From contig NC_052505.1 in assembly GCF_014356525.2 (NCBI RefSeq), forward strand, positions 15,309,635-15,373,634: a stretch of DNA of 64,000 bases, read 5' to 3'. The DNA comes from Nilaparvata lugens (Eukaryota; Arthropoda; Insecta; Hemiptera; Delphacidae). Below, in pieces: positions 10,285 through 21,325 of the stretch. The translations under genes were made by a program, and so were the position numbers. The notes below the pieces were generated by a model that was given only the letters and a program-made list of their open reading frames with translations, did no database searches and was not told the origin of the DNA. Positions within the stretch are counted from its first letter, which is position 1. The number at the start of each line of letters is the position of its first letter.

Positions 10285-11935
10285 TTTCAGTCATCATCAT
10301 AATTTATTTATTTGATTCTCAATGGTCACACCAATTTTCGATTCAAGTATAATAATGTGAAAGGATACAAAATAACAAGACGATAAGAAAATATAAAAGT
10401 TTATTTACACCCAAAATAATCTAATAGCATGTAACCTGTGGAGGTATTTTTAACCCTACACCACACCTGACATCATTTCTGCAATCGGTGACATATTTGT
10501 CTCTATTGAGTTAACCTTCCAAAATATGAAATATATAAGAATACATGTTGTTCGATAGTCATTCTTGCAGACTATACCACCGCTGGCCACCAATGTAAAC
10601 GGAGGGAGGTTGTTTCATCTCTTCTATAATATTTACCAAAATTATATGCTATCAAATCTCTATTTGAATCCTTGATTGGTTGGGAGCTTTTAGTGGATTC
10701 GTTCATTCAAATGCACAGATTATCATCATTGTCACATATTCTAGCAAACATAAACTACGAGCCAGGAACATCAATGAAAAATACTTTTAATGCAACCTCA
10801 GGTTTATTGAACTCATTAACGAATCAATAGAAATCATGTCAAATTTTCAAAGAGAACAAAGTTATTCAGCAATCGATTCAGGTCAAGAAGACATACTCAA
10901 TTTTTACTCTATACATTTTGGGAACCTGCTAACTTGCTGCATTTAAATTTGGGCCTCGGTCATTCTATGAAACTAAATTTTGAGCTTTATAAGAAAAACA
11001 ACAAAAGCTCGGCACTCACCATTTTAACAATATTCAAACTTGGACTCTTCAGAAACACTCACATACGCTTTAATAAAACTCACTATACTTGAACTCCCAC
11101 GCACAAATAATTTTCTGATTCTACTCCTACTAACTCTATAAAATTTGGTTTCCTATTCAACTAGAAAAAATTACTGATAACTGGAAACTTAACAATTTGT
11201 CCCTCTGAATGGGAAATGGACCCATTCAGAGGACCGAGGCTCGCAAACCGTTACATGTATTCCCAGTTACGTCTCAATTCGAACTGTGGCCTTTTCACTG
11301 AAAATTATTCCCCCTCCACGAGCGTTGAGCATAACTTCCAGTGGAAAAGCCAAAGCTGCAAAAAGGTCAATGCTCGTACAATTTCCAAATATAGTGGCTT
11401 TTTCGACAAGAAATTTAAACTGCATTTGAAAAATGCACGAAAATTGCTTTAATTTCGACAACTAAGCAACAAGTTAGCAAATTCAAACAAGACAGAGTCA
11501 ATTCTCAGACTAAAACGCAGGGTTCAACATACAGTAAAAATCAAAGTTCATTCCAGTTCAAAAACCTGAAAAATAATATACGATACACAAAAACAACTAC
11601 AATACTACCCTCTCAATATCACACTATTACAAGCTCGAAGTCAATAAAGCAAAGCAAAATTGATAGTAAAATGAGATAATAAATAATATAAAAGTAATTA
11701 ACATGATGGATATCTAAATGTCACTTATGAACTCGTTTCACCCAGGCAACTACGTACCTCATCTGATATCTATTCAAAATCATTTTAAATGCCCATTGTA
11801 TTCCCCTCAATCACTTCAAAGAACTTGGAGAATACTAGAATACTAAAATGAAGTGTATTCAGTCTCGTACATAGAACATGCCAAAAATAGCAGGTTCATA
11901 ATATTGTGTTCATGCGGAAAACCAAGCTACTTATA
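10285..11935. other. no gene seen; short hairpin at 11199-11233
   Basis: The stretch is A/T-rich. A hairpin GTCCCTCTGAATGGG / CCCATTCAGAGGAC surrounds a 7-bp loop at 11199-11233. ORFs at 11216-11452 (+) and 11267-11461 (-) overlap on opposite strands and have no motif. I support no coding call. Confidence 0.4.
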
Positions 11936-11939
11936 TGCC

Positions 11940-12275
11940 TTATTATTATTTATTTATTTTTTCGATAAAATTACAAATCATATGAATATGATCGGGATAG
12001 AACAACAGGCACAGCACAAAACTATTCTGTTCCCAAATTTTGATAAATAATAAAAATGTCCGAAAAAATAGGTTATGTTCTTACTGAGGAAAGTTAAAGT
12101 TCAAAGTTCTGTCCAAAATATATATGAGCTAGAATTTTTGAATTTAGAATGATTAAAATACCAAATTATAGTCGAATATTGCACTCAATATCACCGCACT
12201 TTGAATAAATTATGTTATTTCAGAAAAATTTGAAGCCAAAAATATACACACAACTTTCCACTATTGAATATTATC
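11940..12275 (-). mobile_element. A-tailed retroelement end, copy with (AAT)n tail
   Basis: Colinear with 61734-62062: a 'ttatttatttatttttt' tail complement, 'acaaatcatatgaatatgat', 'aacaacaggcacagcacaaaac', 'aataggttatgttc', 'tgcactcaatatcaccgcac' and 'ccaaaaatatacacacaac'. The poly(AATA)-type tail on the minus strand marks target-primed insertion of a non-LTR element or SINE. No coding sequence is seen. Confidence 0.65.
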
Positions 12276-12279
12276 TAAT

Positions 12280-12725
12280 AATAGTCTTAAATCAGGTCTT
12301 GACCAAAGCAAGAATCATCCCAAGTATGAACCCAATCGGTCAAACTGTTCCCGAGATATAAATTATTTTGTAAAAAAATACAAGATGGCGGATATCTGGT
12401 AAACGAAGCATTTAAAAAAAATCTGTAATATTCCTGATTTTCTCTTCATTTCGCCCCATATCATCGTTTGGCATGTTACATATGGGACACTCTGTATAGT
12501 TCAATCACTCTTGTTCATCTCGTATACATTGTAACACTCCGTAATTCACTCCTATACTTAATTCATAATTCATTCTCTACGATTATTGTGTACACAGTCT
12601 ATTGAATAAATCTAGTTAGAGTGTGCGCACACTCTTGACGACTATTCGTTGACGGAATAACAATTTCATCATTGCTATGATTAAGTGGTATAAAAATTAG
12701 AGTAAGAGATTGTAGTGAAGTGGGG
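12280..12725. other. no gene seen
   Basis: No recognised repeat or ORF. 'aagatggcggatatctgg' near 12383 resembles wording inside the Helentron-like family, but I cannot align a copy. Confidence 0.35.
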
Positions 12726-12728
12726 CAC

Positions 12729-13070
12729 TATATTGAGGTCCACATTATAATGGCAGTGTTTGATCAGCAATGGTATTGCTATCCTTGTCTATCATTCAAC
12801 AAAGCGGCTAGCGCTATCTCTCTCTCGCTTTGCTGTGTTGCCAGATCGCTTTTTAACAATGTATAAGTTTAATTCATTATGAAATTATTGAAAAATATAT
12901 TTTTTTTGAATAAAAAATTATAATTGATTATTTTAAACGATGATAAACGATTAATGTTACATTAATAAACCTGTATCAGCTACTGTCAAGAAGGCATTGA
13001 CAAGACAGAGAATCGGCAACCTTGATCGCCTATCTTCATCCACTGTCATTATAACGTGGACTTCACTATA
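12729..13070 (+). mobile_element. AGGTCCACGTTATAATG MITE, copy 1
   Basis: Starts TATTGAGGTCCACATTATAA and ends with the inverted equivalent (ATTATAACGTGGACTTCACTATA), giving ~29-bp terminal inverted repeats. The core has 'tatccttgtctatcattcaac' and 'gctttgctgtgttgccagat'. The family recurs at 26647-27922, 38197-38416, 53526-54906, 58010-58349, 60184-60779, 61038-61437 and 61479-61697. No ORF. The superfamily is not certain; several copies are flanked by TA. Confidence 0.85.
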
Positions 13071-13607
13071 GCGAAATAGACGCCTGATAAGAATTGAGGG
13101 ACAGAGTCTCAACTGATAACATATGCCACTCACGACTCCACACTTATTATTATCATCATCTTAGTATTGCTCAGCCACTTTAAAGTCGAACTTTCCTTCG
13201 ACCATCCCATCCGGTTGTACTCCAAGTTGCTAAGTGGCATCTACAAGCCTTCTGAGAAAGCTATGTTGGTTTTAAGCTAACATTACACAGAGCAAACACG
13301 ATATTTTGTAGCAGAATGACGTTCGAAGCAGTAAAGCTAGTAAAAACGTATTTTATAGCCTGTGCTTCCACTCAGACATCCACCAGACTGCTCTTGTATT
13401 GCTGTTAGTATTATTCCGGCCTGGAGTTTTGTGATCACATTCTATCTGACATTTTGAATCACACTCGATCATTCATAAGTCGTTTTTTCCCAACTATAAA
13501 ATAATGTGTTGAAGAAATTTCAAGATATTGTAATAATTATCAATCACCTTTAACTTAAAAATTATAAATATATTATTATGAGTTTATAAATCGAGTTATA
13601 TAAATTA

Positions 13608-14020
13608 ATTGACCGAGCGAAGTGAGGTCTAAGATTCAAGTCGACGGTTTGGCATTTCTCTTAATGTTTAAATGTTTGAATGTTTATATGTTGCGCTTTT
13701 ACGGCGAAACGCGGTAATATATTTTCATGAAATTTGACAGGTATGTTCCTTTTTTAATTGCGCGTCGACGTATATACAAGGTTTTTGGAAATTTTGCATT
13801 TCAAGGATAATATAAAAGGAAAAAGGAGCCTCATCCATACGCCAATATTAGAGTAAATTCAGACAATAGAATTATTATTCATCATAAATCAGCCGACAAG
13901 TGATTACACAGATGTGTGGAGAAGCCAGTCTATTGCTGTATTTCAATAAGGTCTATAGTTTCAATCAGGTACTTGTGGATGAGAATATTGCGTGAGGTCT
14001 ACTGTTCACAGAACTACTAG
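13608..14020 (-). mobile_element. CTAG...GGTCAAT repeat family, copy 2
   Basis: Reverse orientation of 4913-5327 with the same ends ('attgaccgagcgaagtgagg' at 13608; 'acagaactactag' ending 14020). It is colinear throughout, so the family has fixed ends rather than a variable 5' truncation. Confidence 0.8.
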
Positions 14021-14077
14021 CAAATTTTATAAATTCATCATAATTCCACTGGCTGGATAATTGATGGCACTAGGGCT

Positions 14078-14300
14078 ATGGTGAAATTCATTTTATAAAG
14101 TCAGCACCTGATTGGTTTGCTATGCTTGTCTGTCATTAGTCAAAGCATATCATTTTCCAACGCCGCACAGTTGCCAAATTGTTGTACGCTCTAAAGAAAT
14201 ATTATGAACTAACTAAATATTTAATCTCAATTATAAAACATAATTAGTTATTCATAAAAAGATATTTATTCTTGGTTGATAGAGCATTATTGAGATAGAA
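14078..14300 (+). mobile_element. divergent AGGTCCACG-family MITE fragment
   Basis: 'ctatggtgaaattcatttta' followed by 'tatgcttgtctgtcattagtcaaagc' and 'cagttgccaaatt' matches the order of motifs in 12729-12900 with many substitutions. The far inverted end is not recognisable. An old, decayed copy is likely. Confidence 0.4.
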
Positions 14301-14402
14301 TTCATCATTACTTGAAAGAATCAACTATAATAATTTATAGTAGTTCAGATTAATACAGTAGATCAGATCAGATAACTTGAATCACACCTATTTGTTTAAA
14401 AG

Positions 14403-14511
14403 CTGCTTATGCGCTGCAATAACACACTTAAATACAGATGGAAATAATCATAGCATCAGCTGATGAAGAGCTCAAGGCACGCGTTCGCGGCGCATAAGTA
14501 TGTACGAAGCC
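14403..14511. mobile_element. GTGCGTACA MITE, copy 2, partial
   Basis: Has 'catcagctgatgaagagctc' and a right arm 'cgcggcgcataagtatgtacg', as in the family at 43069-43224. The left arm is eroded ('gctgcttatgcgctgc'). Confidence 0.5.
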
Positions 14512-14519
14512 ATAGAAGG

Positions 14520-15990
14520 CAGTGGAAAACGGAAAAGTAGCTACAATGTGTTCCTACCCTTTCCACTGATATCGCGATAATTTTCTTTCAGTTAACTATT
14601 ACGAATCATAACAAATCAGATCCTAGTTGAACAACAGATTCAAGCCCGATTTGAAACCAGATTTCGAGTTGAAGCAAAATTAATTTATTGTTTATTTATT
14701 CTATGGTTGAAGCAATAACATTATCATGATTCATGGACTACCAAATAGTAGTTCTAGAAATTTATTTCATTATTTCATATACCTTTTCAGTGTTATGTCA
14801 ATCTCATCCCATCGGCAATTCATGTTTTTTTTTTTTGAGAAATCAAGGTTGTTTGCAAGCTTGTCAATCTAGCGGTGTGTTGAGGCATCAGACACTTTCT
14901 ACAGATGTTTGAATTTCATTGATAAATCATAATTATTCTCTTCCTCCAATTTTTTACTTTGGTAGAATGATTCTTGTATTAGTCTTATCATAGGAAAGTT
15001 GAAGATAAATCTGCTTCAGAAATAGTAGATGATGGCAGAAATAAATAAATAATAATTAAGTTCTAAATGTATTTCACTCCTGTTTACAGACAACATTTTT
15101 CTTAAGCAAACAGTATTGTATTCAACGATCTGTAATATAATTTGTGTAACGGAATTTGTCATGTAAGTGATATCATCGAATAAAACTTGATTTGATTTGG
15201 CCGAGTTGGAGATGGGAATTTTGTAAGATATTTTAATGCTGTCTGTCGAGGTGAGATGCACTTCATCATCCAGTGATAGTTGCAGCAAAAATGCGTTACG
15301 CTAATGACTGCTACAAAAAGTCGGTGACTTGAATGTATTACATATCCGGTTGCCATTCGTCTCCGAGTCCTGATCAGAAATGCTTCCTTATTTTCTCTGA
15401 TCTTTGTCGCTTTTCTTCTGCTTTTCTCGGTGAGAGAAAGAGTCGTGGAGAAACTTAATGGAACTTTCAAGATATTTTTTATAGGGGATTTTTTGTGGCG
15501 ATTCGGTCGCTCTTCTTCACTCGTCTCCTTGCTTCTGTTTCTTTGTTGGAAGACAGTGTCTAGATTGATGACCTGCCCTGCTTACAAATAGCTATTGCCG
15601 GTTTTTGTCTCCCTCCGTTCTTGCTCACATTTATTCTACTTCATCTCATCTCTTCAAACTGCCGCACACCTGAGTGGATGACTTCCGCTTTGGCTTCCAC
15701 CTCTCATCTTCCGATCTTCTCTCTCACATTCTCTATCTCTCTCTCTTGTCTATCTCTCTCTTTTTTGTTTCTCTGTCTCATTTTGTCACTCTCGTTTTCA
15801 ACCCAATCCACGATTCCTATCTCGCCCCTGACTATCCTGAATCTACTCTTCAATACGAACTCTGAACTCTGATCTATCTAAATTCCCTTCGTAATTCACG
15901 TACTAACCTTCTATCTCTTTATACTTGACTTCTTCTGGTAGCGATTTATTGTATAGTAACTTATCTTTCTGTGTTTCTTCATTTCGGTGT
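14520..15990. other. no gene seen; pyrimidine-rich 15700-15830
   Basis: The segment around 15720-15800 is a CT-rich microsatellite-like tract (tctctctatctctctctc). It explains the Ser/Leu-rich ORFs at 15621-15872 and 15674-15865. Overlapping minus ORFs at 15016-15288 and 15159-15470 show no motif. I see no supportable exon. Confidence 0.4.
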
Positions 15991-16004
15991 ATGTCAACGA
16001 CGTA

Positions 16005-16185
16005 TGGCGGGAGTGAACTTTCTTGTAAATTCCATTGTAATCCTCTCTTTTAAGCTTTCTTGATCATTGTACTTTTGTAATTAGAGCTACTGAAATTATT
16101 GAAACACAATAGAATATATCAAGTACTTGTTTTATTTCACCACAACTAGTTTCAACTCTTCAAGAGCCATTTCCAGTAACTTATC
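16005..16185 (-). repeat. retroelement end with decayed hammerhead-like motif, copy 1
   Basis: Shares 'attccattgtaatc.tctctt', 'gttgaaacacaata.aa.atatatcaagtac' and 'caactagtttcaactcttcaagagccat' with 45311-45500. On the minus strand the last part reads 'ctggaaatggctcttgaagagttgaaactagttgtgg', split here for length: CTGGAAATGGC, then CTCTTGAAGAG, then TTGAAACTAGTTGTGG. A small stem followed by GAAAC is the layout of the hammerhead motifs of Penelope-like elements, but the CUGANGA box is degraded. Confidence 0.5.
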
Positions 16186-16189
16186 ACTT

Positions 16190-17298
16190 GAAACTCAGAA
16201 CATATATCACACAAACGTAATCAGTTATCCCATGATAAACGCTTTATCTTCCATAACTTCTATAATTTTTTTTGAAACCTTTTTTAACAGTTCTGTAGCT
16301 TTGAAAATTGAGATACCGAAGAACACTTCCACAATAAAAAAAGGTCAAATGTCTGAGTTTAATCCGTGTTGAGATACCAGGATAATAACTCCAATAGGAA
16401 TGATTTATAAAATATAGGAAAAAAGTATTTTCTTGGGGTAATCCCTTGACGATTTTTTCGTTGAGAGAGCTTATGCTAGAGATGATGGTTTCATGATCCA
16501 TTCCGAGCTGCGATGTATTTATACACGGTTTTGATGTATTTATAACGACGTGTAGTCATATTTCAGTAATAATAAGAAATTTCGTTCACTTACTGACTGC
16601 AGCAGTACTTTTAAACGGCAAGCGTCTATTTTCTATAGCTATTTTAATAGATGTTTTTCGGTGTGAGTTTACAGTAGCTTCCTAAGTAGTTGTGAATGTG
16701 ATATTGTGGTACCGGTACCTTCCAATTCAATTTAGAGTAATTAGGCAAAGTTAGCTGTAATATAATGGCACTTTCCTATGAATGAAGCTCAATCTATATA
16801 TAAAACGTAAGAATATACAGTAAATTCATTTCTCTGGAACACTCGAAATTTGCTATGAAATAATTTCTTATACAAATCAAATTCATTCTAGCCTATATTC
16901 AGAAAGTGTAGGCTACATTCTATAACACATTCCCCTGAAAAATTCTCTTATCAAGTCCGTGGTTAGAGTAGAAGTCAATACAACACTAGGTAAAGTACAG
17001 AAAAGAATATCTTATGAAAATGATCTATCTACAAATCCATTCTTTATATTATCAACTAAATTGAGATGTAGAAGATGCTAGATGTGAATAGTTGAATGCC
17101 TATTTATTGGTTAATTGAGGACATTCAAAGTCACTATTCCAGAGTTGCTTTCTCTATAAGGTTCTATAAGCTACTTCCTCTCTATTGTCCTGGATTTAGT
17201 ATGGCTGTATTCCTAAACGGGAACGCCTCTTCATGAATCATGTTCGGGCTATTGAATTTACAAGCTGATATTTGTTATTTTGAAATGCTTCTAAGAAT
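16190..17298. other. no gene seen
   Basis: AT-rich sequence without recognisable repeat ends. Two ORFs on opposite strands (16127-16372 and 16244-16501) overlap and show no conserved motif. Confidence 0.4.
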
Positions 17299-17537
17299 GG
17301 TTGAAATCACGGTATATAGAAGAAGACGGTAGGTGTCACGCGCATGTTCGTACTGAATTTCCGGTGTCGCTGACGTCATTTTATATCCAATCACCTGTTT
17401 TTAACAAAAAAGTTTCGTAAATTGCCAATAGGTGTTGAAAGCCTCGGTTGGTGGCGGTGACGCAATCTAGCTGGCTGGCCACTGCGCACACATTTCATGA
17501 CCCCTACCGTTTTCATCTAAATACCGTGGTTGAAATC
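17299..17537. mobile_element. MULE-like MITE with 10-bp target-site duplication
   Basis: The element 17309-17527 (219 bp) starts ACGGTATATAGAAGAAGACG and ends with the inverted equivalent ...CTAAATACCGT. Terminal inverted repeats are ~33 bp with a few mismatches. The direct flanks GGTTGAAATC (17299-17308 and 17528-17537) are identical 10-mers. TSDs of 9-10 bp are typical of Mutator-like elements; the superfamily call rests on that. The interior holds the palindromic CRE octamer TGACGTCA near 17370 and a CCAAT. No ORF. Confidence 0.75.
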
Positions 17538-17739
17538 AATTACTATAGTTGATGTTTCATGTGAGTAACGATCATTAAATATTATTCAATAATGATTTCT
17601 CAAGACAATAAATGTTGTTTGAAATTTGTTCACGGTTGGAGTAATGGTCCAATACTCATTTCGTTTTTTTCGAGCTGGACTAATCTGCTTACCATAAATT
17701 GAAGATCAGAAGTAGATTCCACATATTGATTGCAGACTC

Positions 17740-17860
17740 AATTTTACAATTTTTTTTGCTGAGGATGATGCTCACATGAGCTCTAGGCTTGTGCGTTGGT
17801 AATGAGGCGGATTATAATGAGAAATGAATAGACCTACAGCTTTAAGTGGGTTCCGAACCA
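17740..17860 (-). mobile_element. SINE fragment
   Basis: 'gaggatgatgctcacatgag' and 'aggcttgtgcgttggtaatg' parallel the body of the SINE at 9340-9525. 'gtgggttccgaacc' keeps a B-box-like core on the minus strand. The head is not convincingly present. Confidence 0.5.
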
Positions 17861-17892
17861 TCGGGAATCGGTTTCACAACAATGAATCGTAT

Positions 17893-18243
17893 TCAGGGGA
17901 GTTGGCTCAAGCGGTCACCTTTCCAAAGGGAGTACAAGACTTAACCTATTTCGGACTATGTGTACCTTATCTAAATTTGGGAGAGGAATAGCATGAGTTT
18001 ACCTTATTTTTTTCTCTACTTATCATTTTTGATGATGTACTTATTGTATGAATCAAGAAAGAATAAAGTAGCAGACGCATAATTCTTGACTCATCTTAGC
18101 GATAGCTTACCTTATTAAGTTACCTTAGTAAGTCTACCTTATTTTTTCTCTACCTATCATTTTTGATGATGTACTTATTGTATGAATCAATAAAGAAAGT
18201 AGCAGACGCATGATTCTTGACTTATCTTAGCGATAGCTTATCA
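17893..18243 (+). repeat. SINE-like repeat with internal 136-bp tandem duplication
   Basis: A tRNA-like A-box segment ('agttggctcaagcggtcacc') is followed by 'gacttaacctatttcggact' and 'aaatttgggagaggaatagc'. The latter two recur inverted at 36405-36540. The 3' part (from 18001, 'accttatttttttctctac') is repeated from 18137, period 136 bp, with only a few changes through 'cttatcttagcgatagctta'. Non-coding. Confidence 0.6.
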
Positions 18244-18905
18244 GCGCGACCACTGAGATGTAATTGTTCATCCTTGTTTAAAATACTGTAATTATAACCT
18301 ACTTCTTGATGATGTCTGAAACTTGAATTGTGTTTCAATCTCGTAGATGGACATGGTGGGCGATTTATCTCTGATAGTATTGCAATCTCAATCAAACAGC
18401 CATCACATTCCCCACAAATCATCCGTTTTAATCTAGTAGATGGACGTTTTTATTGGATGCCGCCTAGAAGCGTTTCTTTAGGGTTTAGGACTTTAGGTTG
18501 TAGCCAAGCATATGATCAATAAGTTTCGAATTGTGTTGTTCAATGACAGAATGGTCTGTAGTAACTATATAACCTACTGTAGGTCTGTACAATGTAGTGT
18601 GGTATACTTTGCGATTGAATGTCGCATCTCCAATAGAACGTTGGCTCTTTCCACTGCTACTTGCCTATTGATTTCCTTCTGACCTTTCGTTTTAATGGAG
18701 AAAGAAACGGCGGAAGGCTCTTGCTCCAGCTACTCTATGGCAACCGTCCAAAATCTGCTCAGCATATACAATCTTCCCCAGGTTCTCAACTGAAATAAAT
18801 GGGAATTTGTTCGTACAACTCATGGATTCAGGCCACTGGCTTCTCCTCTAATTTATGGTTTCGTTCATTCGAGTGGGGAGATGGAGAATGAGGAATTGAA
18901 ATTTC

Positions 18906-19140
18906 AATTCCTCTAGTGGGGTCCTAGTTATAATGACTGTGAAAAAGTATAGAAGAACGTTGCCGATTCTCTGTCTTGCCATTGCCTTGAATTGTATCGA
19001 AAAAAAACTTTATTCATAACCTTGCCATTGCCTTGAATTGAAAAAATCTTTATGCCTTGCAATTGCCTTGAATTGAATTAAAAAAAAAACTTTATTCATA
19101 ACCTTGCCATTGCCTTGAATTGAAAAAAATCTTTATTTAT
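18906..19140 (+). repeat. MITE end fused to a short tandem repeat
   Basis: 'ggtcctagttataatgactgtg' and 'aacgttgccgattctctgtc' are the right-half motifs of the AGGTCCACG MITE. They run into four copies of 'ccttgccattgccttgaattg' followed by A-rich 'aaactttattcataa' spacers (18977-19140). The MITE's own 'cttgccattgcctt' word appears to have been amplified. Confidence 0.6.
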
Positions 19141-19200
19141 AATAGTACAGGTGCATTAAGAACAGTGTCAAATATAATACATAAAAAATGTATTGTTTTG

Positions 19201-19729
19201 TTAAGGCTATGCAAAGGCTAAACATTAGCTTTCTACTGGTGACATTTTTAAAAGTTTTTCGATTTGTATATCATCAAGCTATCAAAATTAAAAATTTTTC
19301 TCAGGAAAACATTTTTCCGATCATTTTACTTTTTGGGATAGGAGCGCCTAAAGTTAAAATTTTTGAGAAAGTTATTAGATTTACTAAAAATAACCAATAA
19401 AATGACTAATAATTTTAGTTGAGTTATTTTTGGTAAATTGAAAAACTTTTTCAAAAATTGATATTTTTTGAAAATTTTCGTTTTACCAGATCAACAATAC
19501 CATAAAGAATCTATCCTCTAAATCTCATGAATTTATCTCTCACTGAATTTGAAATGTTCTGTCCCAAAAATTTAAACTTTAGGCGCTCATATCTCAAAAA
19601 GTAATAATCGGAAAAAAAAGTTTTCCTGAGAAAACTTGTTCATTTTGATAGCATGTTTATAAACAAATCGAAAAACTTTTAAAAATATCACCAGTAGAAA
19701 GTTCATTTTTAGCCTTTGCATAGCCTTAA
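19201..19729. mobile_element. foldback element flanked by TTAA
   Basis: Between TTAA at 19201-19204 and 19726-19729 lies a 521-bp element whose two halves are complementary over nearly their full length. It starts GGCTATGCAAAGGCTAAAC and ends TTTAGCCTTTGCATAGCC. Shared inner motifs are 'ctttctactggtga', 'tttttcgatttgtat', 'gcgcctaaagtt' and 'aaataactcaac'-type sequence. A TTAA target fits Kolobok- or piggyBac-type elements. Relatives are 41421-42675 and, degenerate, 59090-59640. The ORF 19188-19400 is a shadow. Confidence 0.8.
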
Positions 19730-20059
19730 TATAAACGTAACAAAAAAGTTGTAGAAAACAGTCTTAAACCTTCTATAGAAACAGTAAAAAGTTATAATCA
19801 ACAGTCATAAACTTGCAGTGTTTCACTGCTCTTAAACTCCACTTCAAATTCGCTTCGCAACCAGTTTTATTCAATTATTTATTGTTGATTAGTGCATTCC
19901 GAATTTTCAAAAATGCTTGAAGATGACTGTGGTATTCCAAGTGAAATTTTAAAAGAATCTGAAATCCTGACTGCAAATCTTCTACCACTAAAATCAAGAG
20001 ATAGGTACGATAGCTTAACGAGTATTCTTTATTTTGTATTCTTTATTTATTTTGTCAGC

Positions 20060-20200
20060 TATATCTGTAGTGTGGTGCAAAAATGTTTTTCCAGCTCTCA
20101 ATCTTTTCTAGTCCTCGGCCTACGGCCTCGGACTTGAAAACTGATTTCGAGCTGGAAAAATCTCATTTTCTGCTCTAGGTGCGAAAAATACTATTTCAAT
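20060..20200. repeat. foldback terminus with CCTCGGCC hairpin
   Basis: 'tttttccagctc' (20088) and 'gagctggaaaaa' (20149) are inverted around 'gtcctcggcctacggcctcggac' (core: TCCTCGGCCTACGGCCTCGG). The design resembles the head of the repeat at 5835. No target duplication seen; unclassified. Confidence 0.5.
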
Positions 20201-20224
20201 AGCTTTTTGAAAATATCCTTATTC

Positions 20225-20527
20225 TCATTTTCTCTCAAACCTGACGGCATAAATTTTATACCCATATAAGAAGGCTTCATACTGAGCTGTCCTGTGGTAT
20301 TGTGCAGATAATTTACTCTTATTTCTAGTGTCATAATTATGTATGTCACAGTTTCTTATAAATTTTTTATCTCTTATATACATAATCACTTCGAAAATGT
20401 ACAGTGCAGGCACAGTTAGTAGTCCTAGATCTTTAAAATACTCTCTGCAGGACTCTAATGGCTTGAGACCTTTTATCGCTCTCACAGCTCTCTTTTGCAT
20501 TCCTTCTACTACAGCCTGCGATTGATG
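20225..20527 (-). pseudogene. LINE reverse-transcriptase C-terminal remnant
   Basis: About 100 open codons ending at a stop near 20225. Visible blocks in order are QKRAVRAIKGLKP, SCREYFKDLGLLTVPALYIFE, a short basic linker, IHNYDTRNKSKL, and a final YGYKIYAVRFE. The order 'QKkAiR-ltipslYi-HnYnTR-klyn' is the recognisable tail of reverse transcriptase in Jockey/CR1-like non-LTR elements. The catalytic YxDD region is absent, so this is a 5'-truncated, dead copy. The open frame continues a few codons upstream of the first ATG. No poly(A) tail is obvious. Confidence 0.75.
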
Positions 20528-20559
20528 TTCTCATTACTTTAGAGCACAAAACTTTAATG

Positions 20560-21320
20560 CATCAACGTGTATTTTGACTTGAATCACGAGAAAACTAATC
20601 TAAAAATTATCCTGTACATCGCAGAAGATTATAAAATTATTCTAAATCAGTTTTCTCGAATTTGTGATTTTGATGATGTAAGTTTGTCGTCATCCGGAAT
20701 AGAATGATAGAATGATAGAATGATTATTAGGCCTATTGGTAGGATTCTCAGTTGGAACGATGTTGACGTGCTCTGATTGGATTGAATGTAATAGAGTTAA
20801 CAGAAGTAGGCAATTGCAAATTATTGACGTTATCGCGTCTGCCTAATTACTCGAACTAGGACCGGTGTACAGTGCTGCTGCCCTATTACCGCCCTGCCCA
20901 GATTAGCCGCATCTGCCTGTATCTCACCAACTAATTGATAATTTCCTCATTAAAAAGTTTGTACCAAATTTTCGATAATTTTGTAAATTCTTTCTCGTCA
21001 TTCTAAACTGAAATTTCCTGTTCTAAATCATTACCAGAAAATTGATTAATATGTGATACAAATGAACTGTCAAGATGGGAGGAGAATTCTCATAAAACAA
21101 AATGTTTCTGCGTTTTAAATTCCATTATTATTCCTAATATGGAATAATATCGAACACACAAAAAATCAACTAACTCCGTAATATAAAGTCTGAGTTTCAC
21201 CAGAGATGAGGGAATATCTATTATTATGGTTTACTCTATGGTTTCACCTTCAAAAAGCCTACTCTATAAAGGATTTCTATATGAAAAGTAAATTTATTCA
21301 GTACCTTCTGTAATTAATTA
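20560..21320. other. no gene seen
   Basis: Contains a slightly GC-richer patch at 20850-20935 ('accggtgtacagtgctgctg'), with no ORF or repeat I recognise. Confidence 0.35.
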
Positions 21321-21325
21321 TTCAA

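Noticed and set aside
15621..15872. Ser/Leu-rich ORF
   Set aside because: Explained by a CT-rich tract; two frames are open over the same stretch.
18328..18522. ORF with repeated FNLVDG
   Set aside because: Only a short direct repeat ('tttaatct.gtagatgga'); overlapped by an antisense ORF and no family resemblance.
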